Counted from the stretch's first letter, positions 17,718 through 26,039 are shown. The stretch is DNA of 64,000 nucleotides from Hydrogenovibrio sp965140365 (GCA_965140365.1 OZ223196.1), one strand, 5' to 3'. The notes: generated by a model not told the origin, from the letters alone. A program made the numbers and translations.

Positions 17718-17765
17718 AATGTCCAATTTATTTCCCTTTAAATAATGCGTATTTATTCGCAAGGA

Positions 17766-17782
17766 TGCGACAATTTGCCACA
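17766..17782. promoter_or_regulatory. RegA/PrrA-type palindrome upstream of oxidase operon
   Basis: TGCGACAATTTGCCACA, a slightly degenerate copy of the perfect palindrome TGCGACAATTTGTCGCA found upstream of the MbnP gene. It lies 139 bases before the oxidase start and fits the GCGNC...GNCGC style of RegA/PrrA/RoxR sites. Confidence 0.55.
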
Positions 17783-17920
17783 TTGTACGTTCAACCGTAT
17801 CCGATTATTCTCTTCGCCGAATTTAATTATAAAAGTTGAGTAAAAACAAACAATTATAAATAAATTTTTATAGTTATAAGTATTTACTTATATGTTTTAA
17901 CTTATGTTTAGGAGAGAGTA

Positions 17921-19327
17921 ATGTTGGAAACGATAGGGCTTTACCCCAGTTGGTACGTTCCGGTAATCGGTTCGGCTTGGGTGATGGGCATCATCGGTAC
18001 GATTCACGTCTTGGCTTCGCATACGTCGGTGGGAGCTTCTTGGCTGTTTGCTTTGTTGGAAACCAAAGCGGTCCGTGAAAATAAACCGGAACTGATGGAG
18101 TACATTCGTAAATACGGTGTGTTTCTATTGGTGTTTTCGTACATTATCGGTTCGATTACCGGGCCGGGTATTTGGTATGCGATTACGGTGGCTTCGCCGC
18201 GGGGTGTGGGCGGTTTGATTCATAACTTTGTTTGGGTTTGGGCCGCGGAATGGGTGTATTTCACGGTGGAAGTCATTGGTGTGTATGCGCTGGTGTACTT
18301 GATTGGGAAAATCGATCCGAAAACGCATTTGAAATTGACCTGGTCGTTCGCGATTGCGTCTTGGGCAACGATGCTCCTGATTGTGGGGATTCTGTCGTTT
18401 ATGATGTGGCCGGGCAATGAATCCTGGTATCAAACCGGCTCTACGTTGGATGCGTTTTTCAATTTGAATTTCTTTGCCCATTTGGGATTGCGTACGGCGT
18501 TTATGTTTGCGATTGCCGGTGCGGTGGGCGGCATTCTCGCGGCAACCATGAAAAACGATGAAGTGCGTATCGAAATCACCCGTTTTTTGTCGAAAATGGG
18601 CATCGCCGGGCTGTTTTTAGGCGTGATTATGTGGATGTGGTATATCCAGACGCTACCGGAAAACGCCAAAATTATCATGCAGACGCAGTTGCCAAGTTAC
18701 ATTGCACCGACGTTGTTCGGGGTACTGGGCGCGATGCTGTTTTATTTTGTGTGGACGGCCTGGAAGCCTTTGCAATTACGCCAAGGGTTTGCCGTTGCGA
18801 TGACGGCGGTGATCGCCATTGCCGGACTTTGGCCGGAAGAGCGTTCCCGTGAATCGATTCGTAAACCCTATGTGGCCGGACAGTATGTTTATTCCAATCA
18901 AACCATTTCTCGCGATGTGCCGGGCAAACAAATTACCTCCAATTTGCCGCTGATTGCCGAAAAAGGCGTGTTGGCGACGCATCCGTTTGCGCCGACGTCA
19001 TTGCGTCAGGTGACCGATGCCAACCGTTTGCAGGCCGGTGAATTTATTGCCAAGGTGATGTGTGCCAATTGCCACAGTATGGAAGATACGGGGCTGAGAC
19101 CCATGGTGGAAAAACTCCACGGTTCGACCGATGTGGCCATGATTAAGGCTTATCTGCAAGGCGCTCTGGCGCAAGGGCTGGTGCCCTACATGCCGAAAAT
19201 TCCGTTACCGGAGCATGAGCAACAGTTAGTGGCGGAATATCTGGCCTCTTTGTCCCGTCAAACGCAAACCGTCGCGGAAACGGCTCAGTCCGATTCGAAA
19301 ATTGTGGCGTTGAAAGGAGAGAAATAA
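17921..19327 (+). CDS. bd-like terminal oxidase subunit I with fused cytochrome c
   Basis: CydA-family membrane protein of 468 residues. The first 300 residues hold about eight transmembrane helices with candidate haem ligands His29 and His187 and the Glu pair Glu110/Glu117 in AAEWVYFTVE. The C-terminal 100 residues form a class I cytochrome c domain with CANCH at 381-385 and a distal Met in PYMPKIP (near 424). The canonical quinol-binding Q-loop of CydA is not apparent. This matches the OR-C type of bd-family protein described from genome surveys, in which a c-type cytochrome replaces the quinol as electron entry; activity as an oxygen reductase is inferred. Preceded by the ribosome site AGGAGAG and overlapping subunit II by one base (TAATG). 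Confidence 0.8.
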   Translation: MLETIGLYPSWYVPVIGSAWVMGIIGTIHVLASHTSVGASWLFALLETKAVRENKPELMEYIRKYGVFLLVFSYIIGSITGPGIWYAITVASPRGVGGLIHNFVWVWAAEWVYFTVEVIGVYALVYLIGKIDPKTHLKLTWSFAIASWATMLLIVGILSFMMWPGNESWYQTGSTLDAFFNLNFFAHLGLRTAFMFAIAGAVGGILAATMKNDEVRIEITRFLSKMGIAGLFLGVIMWMWYIQTLPENAKIIMQTQLPSYIAPTLFGVLGAMLFYFVWTAWKPLQLRQGFAVAMTAVIAIAGLWPEERSRESIRKPYVAGQYVYSNQTISRDVPGKQITSNLPLIAEKGVLATHPFAPTSLRQVTDANRLQAGEFIAKVMCANCHSMEDTGLRPMVEKLHGSTDVAMIKAYLQGALAQGLVPYMPKIPLPEHEQQLVAEYLASLSRQTQTVAETAQSDSKIVALKGEK

Positions 19328-20562
19328 TGGAACTTGATAGTCATTCAATTGCGACCACCTTGCAGGTATTACGCGATCCGGCGGGGATTCCAACGCATCC
19401 GGTGGTGTTTCAGGTGTTGATGATCGCCACCTGGATGTTTCACATTTTGTTTGTCAACATTGCTTTGGGCGCAGCGGCTCTGTCTTTGTATGGATTCACG
19501 AAGCGTCAAAATCCACATTGGGAAAGACTGTCCATCGGTATGACCAAGGCGACTAAAGTTAGCGTGAGTTTGTTGGTGGTGTTGGGGGTGGCACCCTTGT
19601 TATTCACTCAGGTCATTTATGACCCTCAATGGTATGTGTCCAATGTGCTGTCGGCCGGTTGGGCAATTGCCTTTATTTTCACGCTCATCATCGGTTATTC
19701 CAGTTGGTTTGTGTTTTATTTCAAAAATCACGCCGGTGCCAAAGGGAGCATACTGGGTTGGGGGATTCTCGGCTTGGGTATGTTTTTATTGGACGGTTTC
19801 ATTATGCACGCTCTGTCCTATCAGGCGCTGTTACCCGAGCAATGGATGCAATGGTATGCGCCAAACGGTGAGGTGAATATGTCCGGTAGTGAGATCCATG
19901 CCTGGCAACCGGCACGTTTCTTCTTTTTTATCGCCATGAGCATCACCGTAGTGGGCACTTTTTTGAAAGCCTATGCCCATTACTACAAGGTTCGTAAGGA
20001 CTATAACGAGGATTATCGTTACTTCGTCAATCATCTTGGCTCCAAAATCGCCTTATCCGGTTTGAGTTTGCAGTTGTTGATGTTTATCGGCTGGTTGTTC
20101 AGTGTGTCGGATGCGATTCCGGTGTTCCATAATCCGGCTACCTGGTTGATGTTATTGGTGTTGCTGATTTTGGGATTCCAATTGTTGATGCAGTGGAACA
20201 AACCCAGTCGAACCAGCTATCAGTCACTTTTGATGGCCGCGTTGATGGCGTTAATGGTGGCGGTTTTCCGCGAAGCACTTCGTGTGCAATACATGTTGCC
20301 GTTTGGTTACGACATTTTGGATTACAAAGTCATGGAAGATTGGCCGAGTACGGCGCTGTTCTTTTTGACGTTTATCGGCGTTGGCGGACTGGTCGGCGGT
20401 TTTTATTTAACCGCGATTTATAAAGCGGGCCGCACCGAAGGCATGTATCAAGCTTCCGAACCGGTTGCGAAACTGGGCACCTCCGCGGTGGGCATCCTCG
20501 TGGTGTGGGTAGCGATTTTCTTCCTGACCGGCATCTGGGTTTGGTTGCAAAATGCGATTTAA
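19327..20562 (+). CDS. bd-like oxidase partner membrane subunit
   Basis: A 411-residue polytopic membrane protein with about nine helices and conserved-looking histidines in THPVVFQVLMIATWMFH and DGFIMHALSYQ, plus FLKAYAHYYKV. It lies directly after the CydA-like gene with overlapping stop and start, which identifies it as subunit II of the same complex even though it is not a classical CydB. The start codon is fixed by the overlap. It is followed eight bases later by a small cytochrome c gene. Confidence 0.7.
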   Translation: MELDSHSIATTLQVLRDPAGIPTHPVVFQVLMIATWMFHILFVNIALGAAALSLYGFTKRQNPHWERLSIGMTKATKVSVSLLVVLGVAPLLFTQVIYDPQWYVSNVLSAGWAIAFIFTLIIGYSSWFVFYFKNHAGAKGSILGWGILGLGMFLLDGFIMHALSYQALLPEQWMQWYAPNGEVNMSGSEIHAWQPARFFFFIAMSITVVGTFLKAYAHYYKVRKDYNEDYRYFVNHLGSKIALSGLSLQLLMFIGWLFSVSDAIPVFHNPATWLMLLVLLILGFQLLMQWNKPSRTSYQSLLMAALMALMVAVFREALRVQYMLPFGYDILDYKVMEDWPSTALFFLTFIGVGGLVGGFYLTAIYKAGRTEGMYQASEPVAKLGTSAVGILVVWVAIFFLTGIWVWLQNAI

Positions 20563-20569
20563 TTGAAAA

Positions 20570-20887
20570 ATGGATAAGGAGAGAGTAATGAAAAAACAAT
20601 GGATTTTATGGAGTGTATTGGCATTATGGCCGTTGCAAGGGCTGTCGGCCGATATTGCACAAGGTAAAGCGAAAGCCGGTGTGTGTTTTGCCTGTCATGG
20701 TGAAACCGGCCAGGCGATTTTGCCGCAGTATCCGAACTTGTCGGGGCAAAGTGCCGCCTATTTGGAAATTGCACTGAAAGGCTATCGGGATGGACGTCGA
20801 ACCGATCCGATGATGGCACCGATGGCAAAAGCCTTGACGGATCAGGACATCGCCAATATCAGTGCCTACTTCGCTTCCATTCGATAG
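20570..20887 (+). CDS. small periplasmic cytochrome c (class I)
   Basis: A 105-residue exported cytochrome: signal peptide to QGLSA, one haem motif CFACH near residue 42, and a distal methionine in DPMMAPMAKAL. The pattern GETGQAILPQYPNLSGQSAAYL is that of cytochrome c553/c4-like domains. The ribosome site AAGGAGAG is strong. As third gene of the bd-like oxidase operon it is the natural electron donor to the cytochrome c domain fused to subunit I. A CCAGGCCTGG hairpin follows. Confidence 0.85.
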   Translation: MDKERVMKKQWILWSVLALWPLQGLSADIAQGKAKAGVCFACHGETGQAILPQYPNLSGQSAAYLEIALKGYRDGRRTDPMMAPMAKALTDQDIANISAYFASIR

Positions 20888-20905
20888 TACGGAAGCCATT
20901 TCTTA

Positions 20906-20930
20906 AAACCGCCAGGCCTGGCGGTTTTTT
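20906..20930 (+). terminator. CCAGGCCTGG hairpin terminator after the oxidase operon
   Basis: AAACCGCCAGGCCTGGCGGTTT followed by TTTT (core 20912-20921), 19 bases after the cytochrome c stop. An 11-bp perfect stem and U-tract make a good intrinsic terminator. It is the first half of a cassette shared with 17693-17782. Confidence 0.75.
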
Positions 20931-20976
20931 AATGTCCACCCCATTTCCTTTTTAAAGTCAGTATTTAATTATAGGG

Positions 20977-20993
20977 TGCGACAATTTGTCGCA
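20977..20993. promoter_or_regulatory. RegA/PrrA-type palindrome upstream of the MbnP gene
   Basis: TGCGACAATTTGTCGCA: outer blocks TGCGACAA/TTGTCGCA are fully complementary around one central base. It lies 78 bases before the MbnP start and is the best of three such sites. Confidence 0.65.
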
Positions 20994-21070
20994 TTGTATG
21001 TTTTCGTCTCGGTTTCTAGAATGGCTTCCTCGTTTGTCTTAGTAAAATTCAGTAACAAGGATGGTTCTTT

Positions 21071-22006
21071 ATGAAAACACGATTTTTAGCCGGAATGGCT
21101 TTTTTGGCGACGGCACTTTTGACGGGTTGTGGGGGCTCTAGCAGCAGTAGCACGGATGATGGCGGCGATACTCCGGCATCTCAAGAAACAACACTGAAAA
21201 TCCCCTTTACGGCTGTGGCCGGTGAAACCGAAATCAGTTGCGGAACCCCTGTGAGTGGTTTAGGTTCATCGGATACGTCCGGTGAATTTCAGTATGCGGC
21301 CTGGTTTGTGTATGACGTGAAACTGGTGACGGAAGCGGGCGATGTTGAAACTCAGATGGTTGAAAACGATTTTCAAAATGCCGATTACGATTTTGCTTTC
21401 TTAGAATTCCGGGACATTCTTGGCGGATGTACGAATGCCGATCAGCAACCCTATCCAACCAACAATATGCTGACAGTGACAGCCAATGTGGATGCTTCTC
21501 AAGTAAAAGGCATTAAGTTTAAATTGGGCATGCCTTATGAGCCGAACCATACCGTTGAAAATAAATTTCAACAGGAAAAAGCCTATTACGCTATGTTGTG
21601 GAACTGGCAGGCCGGTTTTCGTTTTATGCGTGTTGACTTGATTCCAAACGGTGGGTTTACGCAAGGCGGCACTTTGTATGAAGACAAAACTTATAACTTT
21701 CACCTGGGTTCAACCGGTTGTGAAGGCGATCCAGTGGCGTGTGCACAACCGAACAATACAACCGATTTTGTTTTAACCAATGATCAATTTGTGGTGAATG
21801 AAAGCGGTACCGGCACCAAGGTTAAATTTGATTATTCTGAATTGGTGTCCGGCATGGATTTGACGGTGGATGAAGGCGGTTCAAAAGGCTGTATGTCGGC
21901 TTTGCAGGATCCGGAATGTACGCCGATGTTTTATAACTTAGGCATTCCGTTGGGTGACAAGGTCGGTCGTACCGATCAGCAGGTTTTCTCGCTTCAGTTG
22001 AACTGA
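21071..22006 (+). CDS. mbnP: MbnP-family lipoprotein (metallo-mystery pair, four-Cys)
   Basis: Lipoprotein (lipobox LLTGC, Cys20) of the MbnP / metallo-mystery-pair family. Family marks are the HLGSTGCEGDPVAC segment (Cys217, Cys224), further cysteine pairs (Cys57/Cys120, Cys274/Cys283) and the motif MLWNWQAGFRFMRVDL around residues 175-190. In studied members a tryptophan is oxidised to kynurenine by the partner di-haem enzyme MbnH, creating a copper site; Trp177 and Trp179 are candidates here. The Ser/Gly linker after the lipobox is typical of surface-tethered proteins. It is followed three bases later by its MbnH partner and preceded by a RegA-type palindrome. Confidence 0.85.
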   Translation: MKTRFLAGMAFLATALLTGCGGSSSSSTDDGGDTPASQETTLKIPFTAVAGETEISCGTPVSGLGSSDTSGEFQYAAWFVYDVKLVTEAGDVETQMVENDFQNADYDFAFLEFRDILGGCTNADQQPYPTNNMLTVTANVDASQVKGIKFKLGMPYEPNHTVENKFQQEKAYYAMLWNWQAGFRFMRVDLIPNGGFTQGGTLYEDKTYNFHLGSTGCEGDPVACAQPNNTTDFVLTNDQFVVNESGTGTKVKFDYSELVSGMDLTVDEGGSKGCMSALQDPECTPMFYNLGIPLGDKVGRTDQQVFSLQLN

Positions 22007-22009
22007 TCC

Positions 22010-23188
22010 ATGCCTCGCCTTGCTTTTTTTGTACTGCTTTTGACTTTGATCGCCGCGCAAACCGGCTGTCAGGGCATGAGCAGTGAAACCACGATTTCCG
22101 ACCCGTCCGGCGATGCCGACGGGTCGTTTGATTGGAATGTGCCCAAAGGGACGCCTTTACCGGTGGTGCCCGACGATAATCCGGTCACGGAAGAAAAATT
22201 CCAACTTGGACGACATCTTTTTTACGATGTGCGTTTGTCGGGCAACGGCACGAAATCCTGCTCGTCCTGCCATTTACAGCACTTAGCTTTCAGTGATGGT
22301 GTGGCACGTCCAAGTGGTTCCACCGGCCAAATGCATCCGAGAAATTCTCAAGCCTTGGTCAATGTGGCTTATTTTCCAACTTTAAATTGGGCCAATACGG
22401 CGACAACCCGGCTTGAACTGCAAATTCCGGTGCCTTTGACCGGTGATGATCCGATTGAATTGGGTGTCAATGAAACCAACAGTGAAGAAGTGTTGGATCG
22501 TTTTCGTCAAGATCAACGTTATCAGCAGCTTTTCGCAGACGCTTATCCAGACGAAGAAGACCCTTATGACTTCCATAACATCATCTACGCTCTGGCGACC
22601 TTTGTACGCGGTTTAAACAGTTTTAACAGCGATTATGACCGTTACTTGCAAGGCGATTCCAATGCATTGACGGAATCGGCCAAGCGAGGCATGAACTTGT
22701 TTAACGGCGAGCGGTTGGAATGTTTTCATTGTCATGAGGGCATTACGTTCAGTAATGCTTATCGTGATCGTACCCAACAAAGACCCGTGCCCATCGAATT
22801 CTTCAATAACGGTTTGTATAACCTGGATGCAAACGGGAGTTATCCCGAAGGCGGTGAGGGCTTGTTTGACATCACTCAAAAGTGGTCGGATATGGGTAAA
22901 TTTCGCCCGCCAAGCCTGCGAAATGTCGAGTTGACGGCTCCCTATATGCACGACGGTTCCAAAGCGACTTTAGAGGAGGTTGTTGCGCACTATGCGGCAG
23001 GTGGCACGGTGACGGAATTCGGACCGAATGCCGGAGACGGCCGCTCCAATCCCAATAAAGCGTCGGAAATTGTCAGCTTTGACATTACCGAAGCGGAAGT
23101 GAACGATTTGGTGAATTTTTTAAAAAGCCTGACCGATCATGACTTTATTAATAACCCGCGTTTTTCCAACCCGTTTTTAGAAGAATAA
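22010..23188 (+). CDS. mbnH: MbnH-family di-haem enzyme (MauG-like)
   Basis: Di-haem c-type enzyme of the MauG superfamily, MbnH branch, 392 residues, apparently a lipoprotein (lipobox QTGC, Cys20). Haem motifs are CSSCH (84-88) and CFHCH (238-242), with an ordered C-terminal segment FRPPSLRNVELTAPYMHDG. MbnH enzymes use a high-valent di-iron state to oxidise a tryptophan of MbnP. Pairing with the MbnP gene three bases upstream, rather than length alone, supports this over a plain cytochrome c peroxidase. A barrel protein gene follows five bases later. Confidence 0.85.
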   Translation: MPRLAFFVLLLTLIAAQTGCQGMSSETTISDPSGDADGSFDWNVPKGTPLPVVPDDNPVTEEKFQLGRHLFYDVRLSGNGTKSCSSCHLQHLAFSDGVARPSGSTGQMHPRNSQALVNVAYFPTLNWANTATTRLELQIPVPLTGDDPIELGVNETNSEEVLDRFRQDQRYQQLFADAYPDEEDPYDFHNIIYALATFVRGLNSFNSDYDRYLQGDSNALTESAKRGMNLFNGERLECFHCHEGITFSNAYRDRTQQRPVPIEFFNNGLYNLDANGSYPEGGEGLFDITQKWSDMGKFRPPSLRNVELTAPYMHDGSKATLEEVVAHYAAGGTVTEFGPNAGDGRSNPNKASEIVSFDITEAEVNDLVNFLKSLTDHDFINNPRFSNPFLEE

Positions 23189-23193
23189 ATTTT

Positions 23194-24396
23194 ATGCAAT
23201 ATGTTTTATGGATTTGTCTGGCATTGATATGGTCGTTCAATGTGCAGGCACATGGCGTGAAGTTGGCTCCACAGGATGCCAAATACGCCATTTGGTCATC
23301 GGCGAGTTTCACGTGGAACTCCAATGGTGCCGTAGGGAATAATGAATATTGGCGTATTCTCGGTTTGATGATGGGCGGCGATGCCACGCCGGCTAAGGAA
23401 GGCATGAATCTGGACGATGCTTTACTAGGCGGTCATTATGCTTTTAACGATAAAGCGAAAGTGACCGCAAAACTTGGCGTTCACAGTGATGACGGCGATC
23501 ATCATGCGGCTGTGAATCTGGAAAATTTGTTTGTCAGTTATCAAATGGTCCAGTCGTTTGGTGTCTCCTTAGGGCAGATGGAAGCGAATTTTTCGCCCAC
23601 GGCATCGTATCATGCCAGTTTGCAGCCAATGGCTGAAGCGCCTTTGGTGGCGGACGCCTTTTGGGGTCGAAGCTTTCATGATGTTGGAGTCAATGCAGTT
23701 TGGAAGCCGGTACCGCAATTAAGCATCGGCCTGGAAGCTTGGGATGGACAGTCTTTTCCGGCGACACCCGGTGACAAAGGCGGCGCTCAGGATGTTTATT
23801 TGCAATGGTTACAGCATTGGCAAGGTTGGCATTTACAAGCTGGTATCTGGGGCATGCGAGCCCAAGCTTATCAGCGAGGGGATGACCGTTATACGTCGGG
23901 CCATTCGCACAGTTCGGATTTTAAAACCTTACCGACCGACGTTCGCTTTACTGGCGATACGACCTTAACAGGGTTGTGGCTACAGGTAATGACGCCGACT
24001 TGGCAGGCCTGGCAGTTTCAATTGCTGGCGGAAGTGGTGCATTCTGAAGCGGATGGTGACATTTTGGATGCGACACGACAGGCAGATTACACCAATGACA
24101 ATTATGGGTATTATGTGATGCCCACTTTGGTATGGGGTAATCATCAATTCAGTTATCGCTATGAAATGCTGTATTTAAAAAATGACGTGACCGGTGCGGC
24201 GGCGGAAATTTTGGCCAAAGAGGCGAATTTGATTAATGATAAAGACCCCAGTCGACAAACGGTGCAATGGCGTTGGCAAATCAGTCAGGATTTTGCTTCA
24301 CGTCTGGCGTATGTGTATGACGACACGTTGCCTAAAGCGACGGAACGTTACAGTTTGGGCATTGTTTGGCAGTCGTTATTATTCAGTTCGCTATAG
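23194..24396 (+). CDS. outer-membrane beta-barrel protein linked to MbnPH
   Basis: A 400-residue exported protein with alternating aromatic strands throughout and terminal LLFSSL, typical of a 14- to 16-strand outer-membrane barrel. After the signal peptide (ending VQAHG) it has His-rich loops (HSDDGDHHAA, YTSGHSHSSDF) that could bind metal. It is the third gene of the MbnP-MbnH operon, so a role in metal passage or display is inferred; family not recognised beyond porin-like. It carries a parS-like 14-mer (23306) and a one-mismatch CCAGGCCTGG copy near 24002 encoding Q-A-W. Confidence 0.65.
   Translation: MQYVLWICLALIWSFNVQAHGVKLAPQDAKYAIWSSASFTWNSNGAVGNNEYWRILGLMMGGDATPAKEGMNLDDALLGGHYAFNDKAKVTAKLGVHSDDGDHHAAVNLENLFVSYQMVQSFGVSLGQMEANFSPTASYHASLQPMAEAPLVADAFWGRSFHDVGVNAVWKPVPQLSIGLEAWDGQSFPATPGDKGGAQDVYLQWLQHWQGWHLQAGIWGMRAQAYQRGDDRYTSGHSHSSDFKTLPTDVRFTGDTTLTGLWLQVMTPTWQAWQFQLLAEVVHSEADGDILDATRQADYTNDNYGYYVMPTLVWGNHQFSYRYEMLYLKNDVTGAAAEILAKEANLINDKDPSRQTVQWRWQISQDFASRLAYVYDDTLPKATERYSLGIVWQSLLFSSL
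23306..23319. other. parS-like site (13/14)
   Basis: GTTTCACGTGGAAC inside the barrel gene, identical to the site in prlC. Encodes S-F-T-W-N here, a different phase from prlC, so the match is not due to a protein motif. Confidence 0.5.
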
Positions 24397-24420
24397 AGTT
24401 ATGTTGAAAGTAAGGCATTA

Positions 24421-24448
24421 AAAAACCGCTTTAAAAGCGGTTTTTTTA
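24421..24448. terminator. bidirectional hairpin terminator
   Basis: AAAAACCGCTT, three bases, then AAGCGGTTTTTTT lies between the convergent barrel and PCuAC genes. A-rich on one side and T-rich on the other, so it can end both transcripts. Confidence 0.85.
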
Positions 24449-24470
24449 TCTGTTAAATTGACAACAATTT

Positions 24471-25352
24471 TTACATCATTGGATAGATGGACGCCAGCTT
24501 GTCGAACTGTTCTTTGGTAAGGATTTTTTTCATGTTATCCCGACAGTCGATTTTGGTTTCCGCTACCTGACGACGCAACGTTAAGGTTTTCTCGAATTTT
24601 TTCATCAACTCCGCTTTGGATTCACCCGCCAAGGCGTCCTGAATCAAGTCTTTTTCCAACGTTCGGATTTCGTTGAACAGGCGAGACATTTCCTGGCTAT
24701 GGGCTTTTGGCCAGGCTTTGATTTCAGCGACTTGTTTCGCGCTTAAACCCAGTTCCGCGGCATTTTTAACGGCAATGCCGGTCAGGTTCGGCAAAGCCGG
24801 ATTGGCGTGCATTACCAAACGCATGGCATGGCTGTCTTGACCGTTGCTCAACATTTTGCCGGACATCATTCCCTGCTGCATGTGGCCTTTCCCGCCCATC
24901 ATCGGTTTCATCAGGGGTTTTCCGATGGCATCGATGGTTTTGGTGGAACCATCGTCAAATGTCAGGTCGATTTTGATGTGTTGGTCCTCTTTTACCGGCT
25001 CGGTAAGGTTGATCAGCATAATGTGGAAGCCACCGGGTTGCAAAGCGGTTTTTTGGCCGGCCGGTAAGTCGATCTTCGGCACCTGGCGCATGCGCATCAC
25101 GCCGTTGTCGTGAATGTGAGTATGCAGTTCGGTGACTTTGTTAATGTAGGCTTTGGCCGACACCAGGGCATGGTCTTTGGAACCGGTGTTTTCAAGCACC
25201 ATAAAAGCGGCGGTGGCCGGCGCACCCGGCGGTACCATACGAACGTAAGGGTTTTCGATCTTAATGGTGTCGGCGACACTGGCGGCCCATGCTTGGGCGT
25301 TGAGGCCAAGGCTGAGGATTAAAGCGAATAAAACGGACGATTTCATGTACAA
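24471..25352 (-). CDS. PCuAC copper chaperone fused to a Spy-like domain
   Basis: Periplasmic protein of 293 residues. After the signal peptide (to AWAAS), residues 25-150 form a PCuAC domain with the copper-binding set Met and His in NPYVRMVPPG, HIMLI and ELHTHIHD...MRMR. The second half is a Spy/CpxP-like helical domain with LSAKQVAEIKAWPKAH and LTKEQFDKLASIYP, both copies of the LTxxQ-type pattern. PCuAC normally delivers copper to cytochrome oxidase; the added domain may bind zinc or copper or act as a chaperone. It converges with the MbnPH operon and lies beside regA, consistent with copper supply to respiratory enzymes. Confidence 0.8.
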   Translation of the reverse strand: MYMKSSVLFALILSLGLNAQAWAASVADTIKIENPYVRMVPPGAPATAAFMVLENTGSKDHALVSAKAYINKVTELHTHIHDNGVMRMRQVPKIDLPAGQKTALQPGGFHIMLINLTEPVKEDQHIKIDLTFDDGSTKTIDAIGKPLMKPMMGGKGHMQQGMMSGKMLSNGQDSHAMRLVMHANPALPNLTGIAVKNAAELGLSAKQVAEIKAWPKAHSQEMSRLFNEIRTLEKDLIQDALAGESKAELMKKFEKTLTLRRQVAETKIDCRDNMKKILTKEQFDKLASIYPMM

Positions 25353-25459
25353 CTCCTAATTGGTAATGATGATGAAACGATAAAAAACCCGCCCGACCGC
25401 TACGGTAGGCGTTTGAGTGTCATTTTATGGGATGTTCGAGTTTGCCATTCATTTTAACC

Positions 25460-25476
25460 TGTGACATTTTGTCGCA
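25460..25476. promoter_or_regulatory. RegA/PrrA-type palindrome between PCuAC and regA genes
   Basis: TGTGACATTTTGTCGCA, third copy of the 17-bp palindrome. It lies 108 bases upstream of the PCuAC-Spy gene and 15 bases downstream of the regA stop, so its likely target is the PCuAC gene. Confidence 0.55.
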
Positions 25477-25490
25477 CCAGAAAAATGTGG

Positions 25491-26039
25491 TTATTTGTTG
25501 ACGGGTTTTTTTTGCAATTTACGTTGTAGCGTGCGGCGGTGCATGTTGAGGGCGCGAGCGGTGGCGGAAATATTGCCGTTGTGTTCCATTAACGTCCGTT
25601 GAATGTGTTCCCATTCGATGCGCTTTGGCGACATGGTGTCGTAATGATCCGACAGCATAGTGTCGGTTTCCGTTTCGTCGGTGTCCAGTGCCAGTGATTT
25701 GAGAATGTCGGGTAAAGTGGCCGGTTTGCATAAATAATCACAGGCGCCGTGTTTCATGGCTTCCACCGTGGTGGCGATGCTGGCGTAGCCGGTCAGTATC
25801 ACCACCCGGCATTCCGGCTGCCGATCGACAAGATACGCCAGCAATTTCAAACCGCTGTCGCCTTGCAGGTTCAGGTCGAGAATCGCACGTGAGAAGCGCG
25901 TAGTGTCGATCAAATCTTGAGCCGCACTCACGGTATCGGCGGCATGGATTTGATGGCCTTGGCGCTGCATCATGCGCGTCAGCGTCGTTAAAAAAGCGCT
26001 GTCGTCGTCCACAATCAAAATATCGGTCATATCAGTCAT
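25491..26039 (-). CDS. regA: RegA/PrrA/ActR-type response regulator
   Basis: Two-domain redox response regulator of 182 residues, the usual RegA length. The receiver has the acidic pocket DDD (residues 11-13), phospho-acceptor Asp55 in AILDLNLQGDSG, and the switch residue Thr in ILTGYAS. The C-terminal Fis-type helix-turn-helix (NGNISATARALNMHRRTLQRKLQKK) is that of the RegA/PrrA/ActR/RoxR family. The frame is open to 26135, but the ATG at 26039 overlaps the sensor stop (ATGACTGA) and gives the family start. It is the likely ligand for the three 17-bp palindromes nearby. Confidence 0.9.
   Translation of the reverse strand: MTDMTDILIVDDDSAFLTTLTRMMQRQGHQIHAADTVSAAQDLIDTTRFSRAILDLNLQGDSGLKLLAYLVDRQPECRVVILTGYASIATTVEAMKHGACDYLCKPATLPDILKSLALDTDETETDTMLSDHYDTMSPKRIEWEHIQRTLMEHNGNISATARALNMHRRTLQRKLQKKPVNK

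Noticed and set aside
17832..17850. FNR-like TTGAGTAAAAACAA before the oxidase operon
   Set aside because: Only half of the FNR palindrome is present.
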